Shown here piece after piece: positions 33,699 through 43,958 of a stretch of 64,000 nt of DNA (position 1 is its first letter; the number at the start of each line of letters is the position of its first letter). The DNA comes from an uncultured Eudoraea sp. (GTDB lineage: Bacteria; Bacteroidota; Bacteroidia; Flavobacteriales; Flavobacteriaceae). The translations under genes were made by a program, and so were the position numbers. A model generated the notes under the pieces. It did no database searches and was not told the origin of the DNA. It saw only the letters and a list, made by a program, of their open reading frames with translations. The stretch is from positions 1-64,000 of the forward strand of contig NZ_CAMYOM010000010.1 in NCBI RefSeq assembly GCF_947260015.1, in the 5' to 3' direction.

Positions 33699-34196
33699 AT
33701 GGATATAAAAGAAATTCAAAGTCTAATTAAATTTGTAGCAAAATCAGGAGCTAGCGAAGTAAAGCTTGAAACTGATGATATTAAGATCACTATTAGAACT
33801 GGGGCATTAAGTTCTGCTCCTGAAACTACTACCTATTTACAACAAATACCGGTAAGTGCAGCTCCCGCGGGACCATCTTTAACTCCTGCATCAACCGAAG
33901 GTACGGGTGCTTCTGGAGAGAATACAGATGCATCAAGCCCAGAGGAAGATTCCAGATATATTACCATTAAATCTCCTATTATAGGCACTTTTTATAGAAA
34001 ACCATCTCCTGACAAACCACCATTTATTGAGGTAGGGGATAATATAGGACAGGGTGATGTATTATGTGTAATTGAAGCAATGAAATTATTCAATGATATT
34101 GAATCTGAAGTTTCAGGTAAAATCATAAAAGTATTAGTTGAGGATTCATCTCCGGTAGAATTTGACCAGCCATTGTTCCTGGTAGATCCCTCATAA
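33699..34196 (+). CDS. accB: biotin carboxyl carrier protein of acetyl-CoA carboxylase
   Basis: A 165-residue BCCP. The N-terminal helix region (MDIKEIQSLIKFVAKSGASE) is followed by a Pro/Ala/Thr-rich linker (about 45-85). The biotinyl domain carries the biotinylated Lys in VIEAMKLFNDIESE (near residue 129) and the Pro-rich thumb-like PDKPPFIEVGD. It is normal in length and architecture. It receives CO2 from AccC encoded 78 nt downstream. Confidence 0.95.
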   Translation: MDIKEIQSLIKFVAKSGASEVKLETDDIKITIRTGALSSAPETTTYLQQIPVSAAPAGPSLTPASTEGTGASGENTDASSPEEDSRYITIKSPIIGTFYRKPSPDKPPFIEVGDNIGQGDVLCVIEAMKLFNDIESEVSGKIIKVLVEDSSPVEFDQPLFLVDPS

Positions 34197-34274
34197 TTTT
34201 ATTTATAAGAACTTGTAATCAAAAACATTTTAAGTATTTGAATCCGGGTTCTTGAGAATTCTATAGTAAAAGCT

Positions 34275-35627
34275 ATGTTTAAAAAAATACTTATCGCAAA
34301 TCGAGGTGAAATAGCCTTACGCATTATACGGACCTGCAAGGAAATGGGCATAAAAACCGTGGCTGTTTACTCCAAAGCGGATGAAGAGAGCTTACATGTT
34401 CGGTTTGCGGATGAGGCAGTTTGTATTGGCCCTGCACCCAGTAGCGAGTCCTATCTGAAAATACCCAATATAATTGCTGCAGCAGAAATCACAAATGCAG
34501 ATGCAATTCATCCTGGTTATGGATTTTTATCAGAAAATTCTAAATTTTCTAGAATTTGTGCAGAGCATGAAATTAAATTTATTGGTGCATCCGGAGATCA
34601 GATTGATAAAATGGGCGATAAGGCTACGGCCAAAGAAACCATGAAATTGGCTGGGGTACCGGTAATTCCAGGCTCAGAAGGTTTGCTGAAAGATGTTAGG
34701 CATGCCAAAAAGGAAGCAAAGAAAATGGGATATCCCGTAATGCTAAAAGCTACTGCCGGTGGTGGTGGAAAAGGCATGAGGGCCGTTTGGAAGGAAGAGA
34801 ATATTGAAGCGGCTTTTGAAAGTGCCGTGCAGGAGGCTACGGCCGCCTTTGGAAATGGCGGGATGTACATGGAAAAGCTTATTGAAGAACCCAGGCATAT
34901 TGAAATTCAAGTTATAGGGGACCAATATGGGAATGCATGTCACCTTTCAGAACGGGATTGCTCAATCCAGCGCAGACACCAGAAACTCACGGAAGAAACC
35001 CCTTCCCCTTTTATGACAGATGACCTTAGAGAGGCTATGGGAAACGCTGCAGTAAAGGCAGCGGAGTTTATAAAATATGAAGGTGCCGGCACCGTGGAAT
35101 TTTTGGTAGATAAGCACCGTGAATTTTATTTTATGGAAATGAATACACGTATTCAGGTAGAACATCCTATTACGGAACAGGTCGTGGATTATGACTTGAT
35201 CAGGGAGCAGATTTTGGTAGCTGGCGGAGTGCCTATTTCAGGTAAAAATTATGTCCCAAAACTTCATGCTATTGAATGCAGGATTAACGCAGAAGACCCC
35301 TATAATGATTTCAGGCCTTCACCTGGCAAAATAACTACATTGCACACCCCTGGAGGTCATGGGGTTCGATTAGATACGCATGTATACAGCGGATATACAA
35401 TTGTTCCGAATTATGATTCCATGATTGCCAAGCTAATTACTTCAGCCCAGACCAGGGAAGAGGCAATAAATAAAATGAAACGAGCTTTGGACGAATTTGT
35501 AATTGAAGGAATAGCTACGACTATTCCGTTTCACAGACAATTAATGGATCATCCGGATTATCTGGCGGGGAATTATACCACTAAATTCATGGAAGATTTT
35601 AAAATGGATCCTAAACCAGAAGAATAG
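34275..35627 (+). CDS. accC: acetyl-CoA carboxylase biotin carboxylase subunit
   Basis: A 450-residue ATP-grasp enzyme carboxylating biotin on AccB. The N-terminal [20 protein letters not shown], glycine-rich ATP loop [32 protein letters not shown]-equivalent [17 protein letters not shown], and [16 protein letters not shown] are all intact. The C-terminal biotin-carboxylase domain ends around FKMDPKPEE. The length matches the family. It is followed by a compact terminator at 35634. Confidence 0.96.
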   Translation: MFKKILIANRGEIALRIIRTCKEMGIKTVAVYSKADEESLHVRFADEAVCIGPAPSSESYLKIPNIIAAAEITNADAIHPGYGFLSENSKFSRICAEHEIKFIGASGDQIDKMGDKATAKETMKLAGVPVIPGSEGLLKDVRHAKKEAKKMGYPVMLKATAGGGGKGMRAVWKEENIEAAFESAVQEATAAFGNGGMYMEKLIEEPRHIEIQVIGDQYGNACHLSERDCSIQRRHQKLTEETPSPFMTDDLREAMGNAAVKAAEFIKYEGAGTVEFLVDKHREFYFMEMNTRIQVEHPITEQVVDYDLIREQILVAGGVPISGKNYVPKLHAIECRINAEDPYNDFRPSPGKITTLHTPGGHGVRLDTHVYSGYTIVPNYDSMIAKLITSAQTREEAINKMKRALDEFVIEGIATTIPFHRQLMDHPDYLAGNYTTKFMEDFKMDPKPEE

Positions 35628-35633
35628 AATATG

Positions 35634-35659
35634 AACTCCGGCCATCGTCGGAGTTTTTT
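35634..35659 (+). terminator. terminator after accC
   Basis: AACTCCG (35634-35640) pairs with CGGAGTT (35649-35655) around an 8-nt loop and is followed by TTTT. It closes the fabH-accBC transcript. Confidence 0.85.
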
Positions 35660-35667
35660 ATAGCACA

Positions 35668-36780
35668 ATGAATCTTAGTTATTGGGAATATAAAACGTGG
35701 TTATCCAACATTGATTTTACTATTGTTGGAAGTGGTATTGTTGGTCTAAATTGCGCATATTATTTGAGCAAAAAACACCCAAAAGCAAAAATCCTTATTC
35801 TTGAAAAAGGGGCTTTACCCCAAGGTGCAAGCACAAAAAATGCCGGATTTGCATGTTTTGGTAGTATCTCGGAAGTTGTTAGCGACCTTAAAACCCACTC
35901 ACAGGAAGAAGTGTTAGAACTGGTGAGAAGCAGATGGGAAGGGATTCAATTATTACGCGCTACTCTGGGGGATTCCAAAATGGATTTTCAGCGGCATGGA
36001 GGGCATGAACTTTTTTTAAAGGAAAACACTAAATTATTTAATGATTGCTCTGAAGCTCTAAGTAACATCAATAAGCTACTTAAGCCGGTATATGGTGAAG
36101 ATGCGTATTTTTTCCATCGAAACACTTTTAAATTTAATAACATTGTTAATCAATATATCTCCAGTCGGTTTGAAGCTCAAATAAATTCCGGAACAATGAT
36201 GAATTCTTTGCTGTCATTGGTCCGTCATTCCGGTGTAAATATTTTAAACTCCATTGGAGTTACTTCCTTTGATGACGGCAAGGGAACCGTAAAGGTTTAC
36301 ACCAATCAATTTGAATTTGAGACAAGAAAACTTATTATCGCAACAAATGGATTTGCTAACGAGCTTTTAGGTGAAGAGGTTAAGCCGGCAAGGGCACAAG
36401 TATTGATTACAAAACCCATAAAAAATCTTCAGATTAAAGGGACTTTTCACCTGGACGAAGGTTTTTACTACTTCAGAAATATTGAGAATCGTATCCTTTT
36501 AGGAGGTGGGCGAAATCTGGATTTTAAAACAGAAGAAACAGCAGAATTTGGACAAACAGAACTAATTCAGAATCGCCTGGACAGCATGTTACAAGAAATC
36601 ATTTTACCTCACACAGATTTTGAAATTGAACGCAGATGGAGCGGAATTATGGGGATAGGTACGACAAAGAGACCAATTGTAAAGCAACTTTCCGATAACT
36701 TAATATGCGGAGTAAGGCTGGGAGGTATGGGGATTGCTATAGGTAGTTTGGTAGGAAAAAATTTAGCTGATTTAACCTGA
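35668..36780 (+). CDS. FAD-dependent oxidoreductase (DAO family)
   Basis: A 370-residue flavoprotein of the D-amino-acid/glycine-oxidase-like family. The dinucleotide-binding motif FTIVGSGIVGLNCAYYLSKK starts near residue 17, with the LEKGALPQGASTKNAGFACF segment conserved in DAO oxidoreductases. A C-terminal FAD-contact region reads RWSGIMGIGTTKRPIVK with VRLGGMGIAIGSLVG. It probably oxidises an amino acid or amine, but the substrate is unknown. It starts 8 nt after the accC terminator and ends 1 nt before the GreA-like gene, with which it is likely co-transcribed. Confidence 0.88.
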   Translation: MNLSYWEYKTWLSNIDFTIVGSGIVGLNCAYYLSKKHPKAKILILEKGALPQGASTKNAGFACFGSISEVVSDLKTHSQEEVLELVRSRWEGIQLLRATLGDSKMDFQRHGGHELFLKENTKLFNDCSEALSNINKLLKPVYGEDAYFFHRNTFKFNNIVNQYISSRFEAQINSGTMMNSLLSLVRHSGVNILNSIGVTSFDDGKGTVKVYTNQFEFETRKLIIATNGFANELLGEEVKPARAQVLITKPIKNLQIKGTFHLDEGFYYFRNIENRILLGGGRNLDFKTEETAEFGQTELIQNRLDSMLQEIILPHTDFEIERRWSGIMGIGTTKRPIVKQLSDNLICGVRLGGMGIAIGSLVGKNLADLT

Positions 36781-36781
36781 T

Positions 36782-37243
36782 ATGGAAATTTCGGCAGCCA
36801 TCAAGGATGAATTGCGCAGATTTTGTGAATCATTCGCGGAGGATAGGATTGGACGCATCCAAAATAATATAAAAAGTATTAACGATTCTCTAAAATCTGA
36901 GACTAAGAGCAGCGCGGGAGATAAACATGAAACGGGGAGGGCTATGATTCAGCTTGAAAGGGAGAAGCTGGGGCATCAGCTATATGAAGCGGAAAAGATG
37001 AGACAGGCTTTAGCTGGTATTACTATTCTGCCAAGCCACGCAAATATTGGTCAGGGCAGTCTTGTGATTACTACAGAGGGGGTATATTATATTTCAATTT
37101 CGGCGGGAGCTTTCAAAAAGGGCCCTGCCCAAATATATTGTATTTCTTCACTTAGCCCTATTGGAAAAAAGTTATTGGGGAAATCCAAAGGTCATTGTTT
37201 TGATTTTAATCAAAAAACGATTTGCATTAAAAAGGTTCTTTAA
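36782..37243 (+). CDS. GreA/GreB-like protein
   Basis: A 153-residue protein. The N-terminal helical part contains KSETKSSAGDKHETGRAMIQ followed by LEREKLGHQLYEAEKM, a pattern found in a family often annotated as Gre-type elongation-factor-like (or misnamed oxoacyl-ACP synthase) in Bacteroidota. The C-terminal half is beta-rich (GSLVITTEGVYYISISAGAF). A role in RNA polymerase secondary-channel binding is suggested by fold analogy only. It starts 1 nt after the DAO gene. A decayed FAH fragment follows immediately. Confidence 0.72.
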   Translation: MEISAAIKDELRRFCESFAEDRIGRIQNNIKSINDSLKSETKSSAGDKHETGRAMIQLEREKLGHQLYEAEKMRQALAGITILPSHANIGQGSLVITTEGVYYISISAGAFKKGPAQIYCISSLSPIGKKLLGKSKGHCFDFNQKTICIKKVL

Positions 37244-37395
37244 CGTTTTTAATAAAGGACTCCGCCGCTATTGGTCCCTGTATTTTAATTGTTGAGGGAC
37301 CTCTTCCTAAAACAACACTTGTAAGGCTTGAAATATGGAGGGATGGTAAACAGCTATTCACCGGTGAGATAGGGATTGATCAAATTAAAATTTAA
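37243..37395 (+). pseudogene. C-terminal fragment of a fumarylacetoacetate hydrolase (FAH)-family gene
   Basis: Directly after the GreA-like stop a plus-strand frame reads SAAIGPCILIVEGPLPK, then TLVRLEIWRDGKQLFTGE and IDQIKI before a TAA at 37393. SA-x-IGPC-x-(x)V-x-x-PLP followed by an R-x-G-x-x-(V/L)F-x-G-E strand and an (I/V)-x-Q-(M/I)-K-R-like helix is the C-terminal part of FAH-family enzymes. The catalytic centre and the last helix are missing, and there is no start codon. It is a gene end left after a deletion whose left edge abuts the Gre-like gene. Confidence 0.7.
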
Positions 37396-37442
37396 ATTGA
37401 TGGAATTGGCACTTTAATAAATACTGTTGTCCAATAATTAAT

Positions 37443-37847
37443 TTAATCATCTTCCGGTTTTTTCCGGCTCGTTTTCTTCTTTGCTACCACTCTTTTACTT
37501 TTTAATCGTTTTTCTACCGAAGCTTTGGAAGGATAAGTTTTTTTACGTTTTTTCGGAACTTTAAGCGCTTCTTCAAGTAGTTTTAACAAACGGTCTTCTG
37601 CAATTTCCCTATTCCTATGTTGGCTTCGGGATTCGTCACAATGAACCAGGAGTTTGTTTTCTGATGTAAGTCGTTTACTTAGTTTTTTATATAAGCGTTC
37701 TTTTTCAGATTCATTAAACGCTTTGGAACGAGCCAGGTTTAAAATTAGTTCCACTTTTGTGGATACTTTATTAACATGCTGACCACCTGCACCACTACTT
37801 CGGACAGCTCTGAACTTTAATTCCTGTAAAATCAAGTCTTTGTTCAT
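37443..37847 (-). CDS. arfB: alternative ribosome-rescue factor (ArfB/YaeJ)
   Basis: A 134-residue peptidyl-tRNA hydrolase of the release-factor family that rescues stalled ribosomes. The GGQ catalytic motif lies in SSGAGGQHVNKVSTKVEL (about residues 17-34), and the C-terminal tail is the required Lys/Arg-rich extension (KRKKTYPSKASVEKRLKSKR) that enters the empty mRNA channel. The codon-recognition domains of classical release factors are absent, as expected. It is 14 nt downstream of the ABC ATPase gene on the same strand. Confidence 0.93.
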   Translation of the reverse strand: MNKDLILQELKFRAVRSSGAGGQHVNKVSTKVELILNLARSKAFNESEKERLYKKLSKRLTSENKLLVHCDESRSQHRNREIAEDRLLKLLEEALKVPKKRKKTYPSKASVEKRLKSKRVVAKKKTSRKKPEDD

Positions 37848-37861
37848 TGTGCAAAGGTCGA

Positions 37862-38836
37862 TTAGAGTTTTAGCCTTTGGTTAATTGTTTCAAGGGAAAT
37901 ATTGAGATAAACTTCTGTTTCAATCTTCATATTTCGTTCTGAATGGAAATAGATTATTTGCTCTTCTGTAAATCCTTCAACCAGATAATGACTTCCCATC
38001 GGATATGTTTTTTTTACGACCACAGGAAGACCGGAATTTTGGGATACCTTGAATTCATGAGCGTAAACAATAATTTTTCGTTTGGTATCTGCATATGATT
38101 TGACAATATTGATAGGGACCAAGTTGGCTTCTCCAAAAAGAGAAGCAATGTAAAGGTTTCCGGGATTCTTATATAGTTCAAGAATAGGTTTCTGAGCTAA
38201 TATTTGTGTATCCTTTAGTACGAGTACTCGATCTGCAAAGGGCAGTATATCATTGCGGTCATGAGTAGCCGTTAAGCAGGTTATCTTCTCTTGCTTTAGA
38301 TAATTAAATAAATTTCTTCTTAAGCTGTTTTTTCGAAAATTATCTATATGACTGAATGGTTCATCCAATAGCAACACTTCAGGTTTCTGGGCCAAAGCCC
38401 TGGTCAGAGCAACGCGCTGTTGCTGGCCTATACTCAGATGCTTTACTTTGGTTTTTGCAAACCTTTTCATTTCGATAATATCAAGCAGCTCTTCAGTACG
38501 TTCTTTTAGTTCTTTGGGATAAAATACGGAAAGAAATTCAGAAATATTTTCAGCCACGGTAGTAACCCCCATAAGGTCGAACCCCTGCGACATATACTTC
38601 ATGTACGACTCTCCGGGGGCAAGATTATATTGTGGTCCCTTAATTTGTTTTTTCCCCCAATAAAGTTCTCCCTTAGCCGGTTGAAGAGATCCGTAAATTA
38701 GTTTTAATAAGGTGCTTTTCCCACATCCGCTTTCACCCATTATTCCCAGATGTTCACCTCTATCAACAGAGAAACTAATATCATCCAGTACAGAATCCTT
38801 GTCATAGGCAAAAGATAGACCGGTTATTTTTAACAT
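37862..38836 (-). CDS. ABC transporter ATP-binding protein
   Basis: A 324-residue stand-alone ABC ATPase. Walker A GESGCGKSTLLKLIYG (about residue 34), signature HLSIGQQQRVALTRALAQ (about 132), Walker B EVLLLDEPFSHID and the switch His in CLTATHDRND are intact. A C-terminal extension of about 100 residues (after position 220) is beta-rich and may be a regulatory or TOBE-like domain. No permease is adjacent, so import or export and the substrate are unknown. arfB follows 14 nt after the stop. Confidence 0.85.
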   Translation of the reverse strand: MLKITGLSFAYDKDSVLDDISFSVDRGEHLGIMGESGCGKSTLLKLIYGSLQPAKGELYWGKKQIKGPQYNLAPGESYMKYMSQGFDLMGVTTVAENISEFLSVFYPKELKERTEELLDIIEMKRFAKTKVKHLSIGQQQRVALTRALAQKPEVLLLDEPFSHIDNFRKNSLRRNLFNYLKQEKITCLTATHDRNDILPFADRVLVLKDTQILAQKPILELYKNPGNLYIASLFGEANLVPINIVKSYADTKRKIIVYAHEFKVSQNSGLPVVVKKTYPMGSHYLVEGFTEEQIIYFHSERNMKIETEVYLNISLETINQRLKL

Positions 38837-38864
38837 GATTTTTATCTTAAACGACTTCTAATAA

Positions 38865-38892
38865 AAAATCCGTTTCTACAGAAACGGATTTT
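38865..38892 (-). terminator. terminator after the S9A peptidase gene
   Basis: AAAATCCGTTTC and GAAACGGATTTT form a perfect 12-bp stem around a 4-nt loop. On the minus strand the T run continues (TTTTTTATT). It separates the S9A peptidase gene from the downstream ABC ATPase gene. Confidence 0.88.
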
Positions 38893-38910
38893 GCTCTGAA
38901 TTATTGATAG

Positions 38911-41067
38911 TTACTCCTTAAATTCCTTTATCACTGCCTTATTCGGTAACTCCTTATAGTTCATATTATAAAAAGTAAATGCAAAAATATCGGCATATTG
39001 TTCAATTATTTTACTCGCAGGGGTCCCTGCTCCATGCCCGGCATTAGTTTCAATCCGAATAAGAGTAGGGTTAGAACCAGATTGCTTCTCCTGAAGTTCG
39101 GCTGCAAATTTAAAGCTATGGGCGGGTACAACGCGATCATCATGGTCTCCTGTTGTAATCAAGGTGGCAGGATATTGGACTCCTTCTTTTACATTGTGAA
39201 TTGGGGAATAAGCTTTCAGGTATTGAAACATTTCTTCACTATCTTCAGAAGTACCATAATCATAGTGCCATCCTGCTCCTGATGTGAAAATATGATAACG
39301 CAGCATGTCCAGAACACCTACAGCGGGCAGAGCTACTTTCATGAGTTCGGGTCTTTGAGTCATAATAGCACCTACTAAAAGACCACCATTAGAACCTCCT
39401 CTTATTGCCAGCTTTTCCGATGAGGTATATTTATTCTCTATAAGGTACTCTGCCGCAGCTATAAAATCGTCAAATACATTTTGCTTTTTGGTTTTTATAC
39501 CAGAATTATGCCATTTTTTTCCATATTCTCCACCACCCCTCAAATTAGGTACCGCATAAACACCTCCTTGTTCCATCCAAACTGCATTGACAATACTGAA
39601 TGAAGGGGTAAGACTAATATTGAACCCGCCATAACCATATAGAATAGTAGGGTTTTTGGAATTAAGTTTTAGTCCCTTTTTATAGGTTATAATCATTGGG
39701 ATTTCTGTTCCATCTTTGGAGTTGTAAAACACCTGCTTAGATTCATAATCATCCTCATTAAAATTAATTTCCGGTTTCCAATGAATGACATAATTACCTT
39801 TTTCCACGTTGTATTTATAAGAGGAACCCGGAGTATAATAATTCGTAAATGAAAAGTAAAATTCTTTTTCTTCTTTTTTACCACCAAAACCGCTTGCACT
39901 ACCTATGCCGGGAAGCTCTATTTCACGTATAAGTTTACCCTCATAGTCATATTGAAAAACTTTGGATATCGCATCTATCATATACTCTGCAAAAAAGTAA
40001 CCCCCGCCTGTATTTGGACTAAGGACATTCTCTGTTTCAGGAATAAAATCTTCCCAGTTTTCCTGACCTGGGTCTGAAGCATCAACAGTTATGATCTTCT
40101 TATTAGGAGCATTTAAATTGGTAACCAGGTAAAGCTTAGAACCTACATTTTCAAGGATATTAGTATCTGAATCTTCATGATCTAATATAGTTACCAGCTT
40201 ACTGTCTGGCTTTTTCAAATCTTTTAAATAAAGCTTATTGCCCGAGGTAGAATTTGCAGCTGAAATAAGGAGATAATTATTATCCTCAGTCACACTTGCA
40301 CCTATATATCTGTATTTTTCTTCAGGAACACCCCCAAAAATTAAAGCATCATCACTTTGCGGAGTACCTAGTTTATGATAATATAGTTTATGTTGGTCTG
40401 TCTTATCAGAGAGTTCACTGCCTTTAGGTTTATCATAACTAGAATAATATAAACCTTCATTCCCATACCAGGAAAGGCCGCTAAATTTTACATCAATGAG
40501 GGTGTCTTCAACAATAGTCTTCTCTTCTGTCTCTATAACAATTACCTTCCTCCAGTCACTACCTCCCTCCGAAATGGAGTAGGCGGCCATAGAACCATCT
40601 TTTGTAAAACTCAACCCCATTAATGAAGTAGTTCCATCTTCTGAAAAACTATTTGGGTCTAAAAAAACTTCGGCTTCCTGATTCTCCTTTTGACGATATA
40701 CTGCATATTGGTTTTGCAAACCATCGTTTTTATAAAAGTAGGTATATTCACCCTCTTTAAAAGGGGAACTAAGTTTCTCATAGTTCCATAGTTGCTCTAA
40801 TCTGTTCTTCAGATCTTTCCTGAACGGTATTTTATCCAAATAGCCAAAAGTGACAGCGTTTTCTTGTTTAACCCATGTTTCGGTTTCTTCGCTACGGTCA
40901 TCTTCTAACCAGCGATAAGGATCGTTAACTATAGTCCCAAAATAGTTGTCAACAGTATCTACTTTTTTGGTCAATGGATAATTCACGGTAATGCTGTCTT
41001 TTTTTCCTGAATTTTGGCAAGAAGCGTTAATCAAAATTAGAAGTAATAGTATTCCAAAATTTCTCAT
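38911..41067 (-). CDS. prolyl oligopeptidase family lipoprotein (S9A)
   Basis: A 718-residue serine peptidase with a lipoprotein signal ([18 protein letters not shown]), so envelope-anchored. The N-terminal opening [20 protein letters not shown] with DPYRWLEDD is typical of S9A, followed by a seven-bladed beta-propeller (about residues 90-430). The catalytic domain has the Ser in [14 protein letters not shown] (near 555), the Asp in [17 protein letters not shown] and the His in [14 protein letters not shown]. It cleaves after Pro in short peptides. Length and triad are complete. Confidence 0.93.
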   Translation of the reverse strand: MRNFGILLLLILINASCQNSGKKDSITVNYPLTKKVDTVDNYFGTIVNDPYRWLEDDRSEETETWVKQENAVTFGYLDKIPFRKDLKNRLEQLWNYEKLSSPFKEGEYTYFYKNDGLQNQYAVYRQKENQEAEVFLDPNSFSEDGTTSLMGLSFTKDGSMAAYSISEGGSDWRKVIVIETEEKTIVEDTLIDVKFSGLSWYGNEGLYYSSYDKPKGSELSDKTDQHKLYYHKLGTPQSDDALIFGGVPEEKYRYIGASVTEDNNYLLISAANSTSGNKLYLKDLKKPDSKLVTILDHEDSDTNILENVGSKLYLVTNLNAPNKKIITVDASDPGQENWEDFIPETENVLSPNTGGGYFFAEYMIDAISKVFQYDYEGKLIREIELPGIGSASGFGGKKEEKEFYFSFTNYYTPGSSYKYNVEKGNYVIHWKPEINFNEDDYESKQVFYNSKDGTEIPMIITYKKGLKLNSKNPTILYGYGGFNISLTPSFSIVNAVWMEQGGVYAVPNLRGGGEYGKKWHNSGIKTKKQNVFDDFIAAAEYLIENKYTSSEKLAIRGGSNGGLLVGAIMTQRPELMKVALPAVGVLDMLRYHIFTSGAGWHYDYGTSEDSEEMFQYLKAYSPIHNVKEGVQYPATLITTGDHDDRVVPAHSFKFAAELQEKQSGSNPTLIRIETNAGHGAGTPASKIIEQYADIFAFTFYNMNYKELPNKAVIKEFKE

Positions 41068-41157
41068 GATGCATAATTTTTAAGGCTAAAAATACCATAA
41101 AAAAAAACCTTTTATTTCTATTGTATTAATGGTTTAACAAATTTTATGATAGGGCCA

Positions 41158-42147
41158 TCAGAGAAGTTTATTGTCCACCAGGTATTCAGCTATTTGTATG
41201 GCATTGGTAGCAGCACCTTTTCTGAGATTATCGGCAACTATCCACATGTTTAGCGTGTTTCGCTGCGTTTCATCTCTTCGTATGCGTCCTACAAAAACAT
41301 CATCTTTGTCATGAGCATAAATCGGCATTGGATAAGTGTTGGTAACCGGATTGTCTTGTACAACGACTCCTGGAGTATTGTTCAGAATTCTTCTTACTTC
41401 ATTTAGTTCAAAGTCGGATTCAAATTCAACATTAACGGACTCAGAATGACCTCCTGCAGTAGGAATGCGCACGGCCGTAGCTGAAATTGAAAATGTGCGG
41501 TCGTCAAGTATCTTCTGAGGTTCCCTGGCCAATTTCATTTCTTCTTTGGTATACCCATTTTCCATAAATGAGTCACAATGCGGCAGGGCATTTCTGTTGA
41601 TAGGATATGGATATGCCATTTCACCTTGTATTCCGGCCATTTCATTCTCCAACTGTTTTACAGCTTTTATTCCTGTTCCGGAAACGGATTGATAGGTTGA
41701 AACTACGACCCGCTTCATTTGGTATCTGGCATGCAAGGGTGCCAGGATCATAACAAGTTGAATAGTAGAACAATTGGGATTGGCAATTATTTTATCTGCT
41801 TTGGTTAATTTATTTGCATTGATTTCCGGTACGATCAATTTTTTTTCAGGATCCATGCGCCAGGCCGACGAATTATCAATCACCGTGGTGCCAGCTGCTG
41901 CAAATTTTGGTGCCCATGTTAGTGATGTATCTCCTCCGGCAGAAAAAATAGCCAGATCCGGACGTGCTGTTACTGCATCAGCAAGTCCTATTACGCTAAT
42001 GGATTTCCCGTTATAGGATATCTTTTTACCAACAGATCGCTCAGAGGCGACCAATAATAGTTCAGTTATTGGAAAACTCCGTTCTTTAAGCACTTTTAGC
42101 ATTACTTCGCCAACCATTCCGGTTGCGCCAACTACAGCTACCTTCAT
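41158..42147 (-). CDS. asd: aspartate-semialdehyde dehydrogenase
   Basis: A 329-residue NADPH-dependent enzyme making aspartate semialdehyde for Lys, Met, Thr and DAP synthesis. KVAVVGATGMVGEVML is the N-terminal nucleotide fold. The catalytic Cys is in IIANPNCSTIQLVM (near 127) and the catalytic His in RIPTAGGHSESVNVEFE. The start is set at ATG 42147. The longer frame to 42180 would begin upstream of the promoter box at 42167-42174, so it is unlikely to be translated. Confidence 0.94.
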   Translation of the reverse strand: MKVAVVGATGMVGEVMLKVLKERSFPITELLLVASERSVGKKISYNGKSISVIGLADAVTARPDLAIFSAGGDTSLTWAPKFAAAGTTVIDNSSAWRMDPEKKLIVPEINANKLTKADKIIANPNCSTIQLVMILAPLHARYQMKRVVVSTYQSVSGTGIKAVKQLENEMAGIQGEMAYPYPINRNALPHCDSFMENGYTKEEMKLAREPQKILDDRTFSISATAVRIPTAGGHSESVNVEFESDFELNEVRRILNNTPGVVVQDNPVTNTYPMPIYAHDKDDVFVGRIRRDETQRNTLNMWIVADNLRKGAATNAIQIAEYLVDNKLL

Positions 42148-42166
42148 GTTTTTATTATTTAGAACC

Positions 42167-42197
42167 CAAAGGTATTGCAACCAATGTTGATGAACAA
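42167..42197 (-). promoter_or_regulatory. promoter TTG-N20-TACCTTTG (asd)
   Basis: On the minus strand TTG (42195-42197) and TACCTTTG (42167-42174) with a 20-nt spacer match the Bacteroidota consensus. The -7 box is 19 nt upstream of the asd ATG and supports that start. Confidence 0.7.
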
Positions 42198-42251
42198 GAC
42201 TTTTTATTGGATTTATAAATTTATAACAATTTGTTATAATTCGAACAATTA

Positions 42252-42297
42252 TAAAAAAATGACCACCAATCTGCTTTGCGAAAACTAATTGGTGGCC
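42252..42297 (-). terminator. terminator after mscL
   Basis: CCACCAAT (42263-42270) and ATTGGTGG (42288-42295) form the stem. On the minus strand a T run (complement of 42252-42258) follows the stem, so it ends the mscL transcript. Confidence 0.8.
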
Positions 42298-42353
42298 TTT
42301 AAGTTAGTATAGTAATGTAGCGGTTACTCCCGTAAAAGGAGTTTTATTTCTTA

Positions 42354-42755
42354 CTACTTTTTCAATAAATCTCTTATTTGTGTTAACAGTTCTTCCTGAC
42401 TTGGACCTGAGGGAGCAGGTGGTGCAGGTGGTGTTTTTGTTTTGTTGTAAGCCTTAACAAGCAGAAACATCACAAATCCTACAATAAGTAAATTAACAAT
42501 AGTATTTACCCAAGCTCCCCATCGAATTGCATTTTCTGCTACATAGCCAGCTTCTCCTTCAACTCCTGAAGTCTCTGTGAGGACATATCTTAAATTAGCA
42601 AAATCTACACCTCCTGCAAATTCACCCACAATTGGCATAATAATGTCGCCTACAAAGCTATTAATAACTAGGCCTATGGCTCCTGCCATAATTACAGCAA
42701 CTGCAAAATCAATTACATTGCCGGTCATAATAAAATTCTTGAATTCTTTTAACAT
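42354..42755 (-). CDS. mscL: large-conductance mechanosensitive channel
   Basis: A 133-residue inner-membrane channel that opens under hypo-osmotic shock. The N-terminal helix and TM1 read LKEFKNFIMTGNVIDFAVAV, with IMAGAIGLVINSFVGDIIMP as the conserved gate region, then a periplasmic loop (FANLRYVLTETSG). TM2 is WVNTIVNLLIVGFVMFLLVK. A Pro-rich linker and helical C-terminus (EELLTQIRDLLKK) complete the family layout. Normal length. It is monocistronic, with a terminator downstream. Confidence 0.96.
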   Translation of the reverse strand: MLKEFKNFIMTGNVIDFAVAVIMAGAIGLVINSFVGDIIMPIVGEFAGGVDFANLRYVLTETSGVEGEAGYVAENAIRWGAWVNTIVNLLIVGFVMFLLVKAYNKTKTPPAPPAPSGPSQEELLTQIRDLLKK

Positions 42756-42842
42756 GATTATTAGTTTTTTAAATGGTTAGATAATAAATGCGGCCGAAAG
42801 ATACTCAAAATAACTCTTCTTAACAATTTGTTAATTAGTTCA

Positions 42843-43958
42843 TTAAGCTCCTGTAATTACCCTTTTAACTCTTTGAGAAATAGCGCTTAAAATTTCATAG
42901 GAAATTGTTTTTGCTCCGGCCGCAAAAGCCTCTGCAGAATGTCCTTTTCCAAATACAATAACTTCATCACCTTCCTTGCATTCAATACCCGTTATATCTA
43001 TCATGATCATATCCATACAAACATTTCCAATAATAGGCGCCTCCTTACCATTGACTAAAACCGAAGCTTTACCATTACCATATTGTCTTCCAATTCCATC
43101 GGCATGCCCAAGAGGCAAAGTAGCAGTTTTTTTGTATACCTCAGCAGTAAAAGCCCTATTGTAACCTACACTTTCATTAGGTTCTATATTGTGTATCTGC
43201 GAGATAATTGTTTTTAATGTAGCCACAGGTAGCAACTTAGCATCATACCTGGCTTCATTTCCATATCCGTACAGGCCAATACCACTTCGCACCATTTGGA
43301 ATTGTGCTTCCGGGTAATTGAATATCCCGGAGGTATTGAGAATATGCATAAATGGACTAATTTTCAGTAGGGAAGTAAATTCCTCGGCAATCTTTTCAAA
43401 AGATTTAATTTGATTTTTGCTAAATTCTTCTTCGGACTTGTCTTCGGAGGCGGCCAAATGAGAAAATATTGATTTTATTTTCAATTCTTCTCTATCCACA
43501 AGCTGATCGGCGATATAGTTAATGTCATTTTCCCAAAATCCAAGTCTGTTAAGGCCTGTGTTGAACTTTAAGTGGACAGGATAATCCTTTTGCTTTTGTG
43601 TCTTTGCAGTCTTGATGAACTCACGGAGTGTTCTGGGGGAATATAAACTGGGTTCCAGGCAATATTTAATAACCATTGTATAATTGGAAGGCTGCGCATG
43701 CAATACAAGTATAGGTGTTTTAATCCCTGCCTCCCTTAAAACCTTTCCTTCATGGGCATAAGCCACCGCCATATAATCTACTCTTAGTTTTTCCAGTTTT
43801 TTTGCGATGATCACGGAATCAGTACCATAGGCAAAAGCCTTTACCACAGCTAAAAACATAGTTGAAGGATGTATTTTGGTTCTTATATAATTGTAATTAT
43901 GTTCTAAAGCCGCAAGATCCAATTCCAGGGTAGTCTCTTTAGTTCTGGGCATTGGCAT
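42843..43958 (-). CDS. alr: alanine racemase
   Basis: A 371-residue PLP enzyme interconverting L- and D-alanine for peptidoglycan. The PLP-binding Lys is in [15 protein letters not shown] (near residue 40), and the catalytic Tyr lies in the C-terminal domain at [33 protein letters not shown] is the conserved C-terminal signature. Length and motifs are normal. It overlaps the end of tdk by 20 nt, so the two are translationally coupled; the pairing is common in flavobacteria. Confidence 0.95.
   Translation of the reverse strand: MPMPRTKETTLELDLAALEHNYNYIRTKIHPSTMFLAVVKAFAYGTDSVIIAKKLEKLRVDYMAVAYAHEGKVLREAGIKTPILVLHAQPSNYTMVIKYCLEPSLYSPRTLREFIKTAKTQKQKDYPVHLKFNTGLNRLGFWENDINYIADQLVDREELKIKSIFSHLAASEDKSEEEFSKNQIKSFEKIAEEFTSLLKISPFMHILNTSGIFNYPEAQFQMVRSGIGLYGYGNEARYDAKLLPVATLKTIISQIHNIEPNESVGYNRAFTAEVYKKTATLPLGHADGIGRQYGNGKASVLVNGKEAPIIGNVCMDMIMIDITGIECKEGDEVIVFGKGHSAEAFAAGAKTISYEILSAISQRVKRVITGA

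Noticed and set aside
38998-39282. 94-codon plus-strand frame
   Set aside because: It is antisense to the catalytic domain of the S9A peptidase and is not domain-like.
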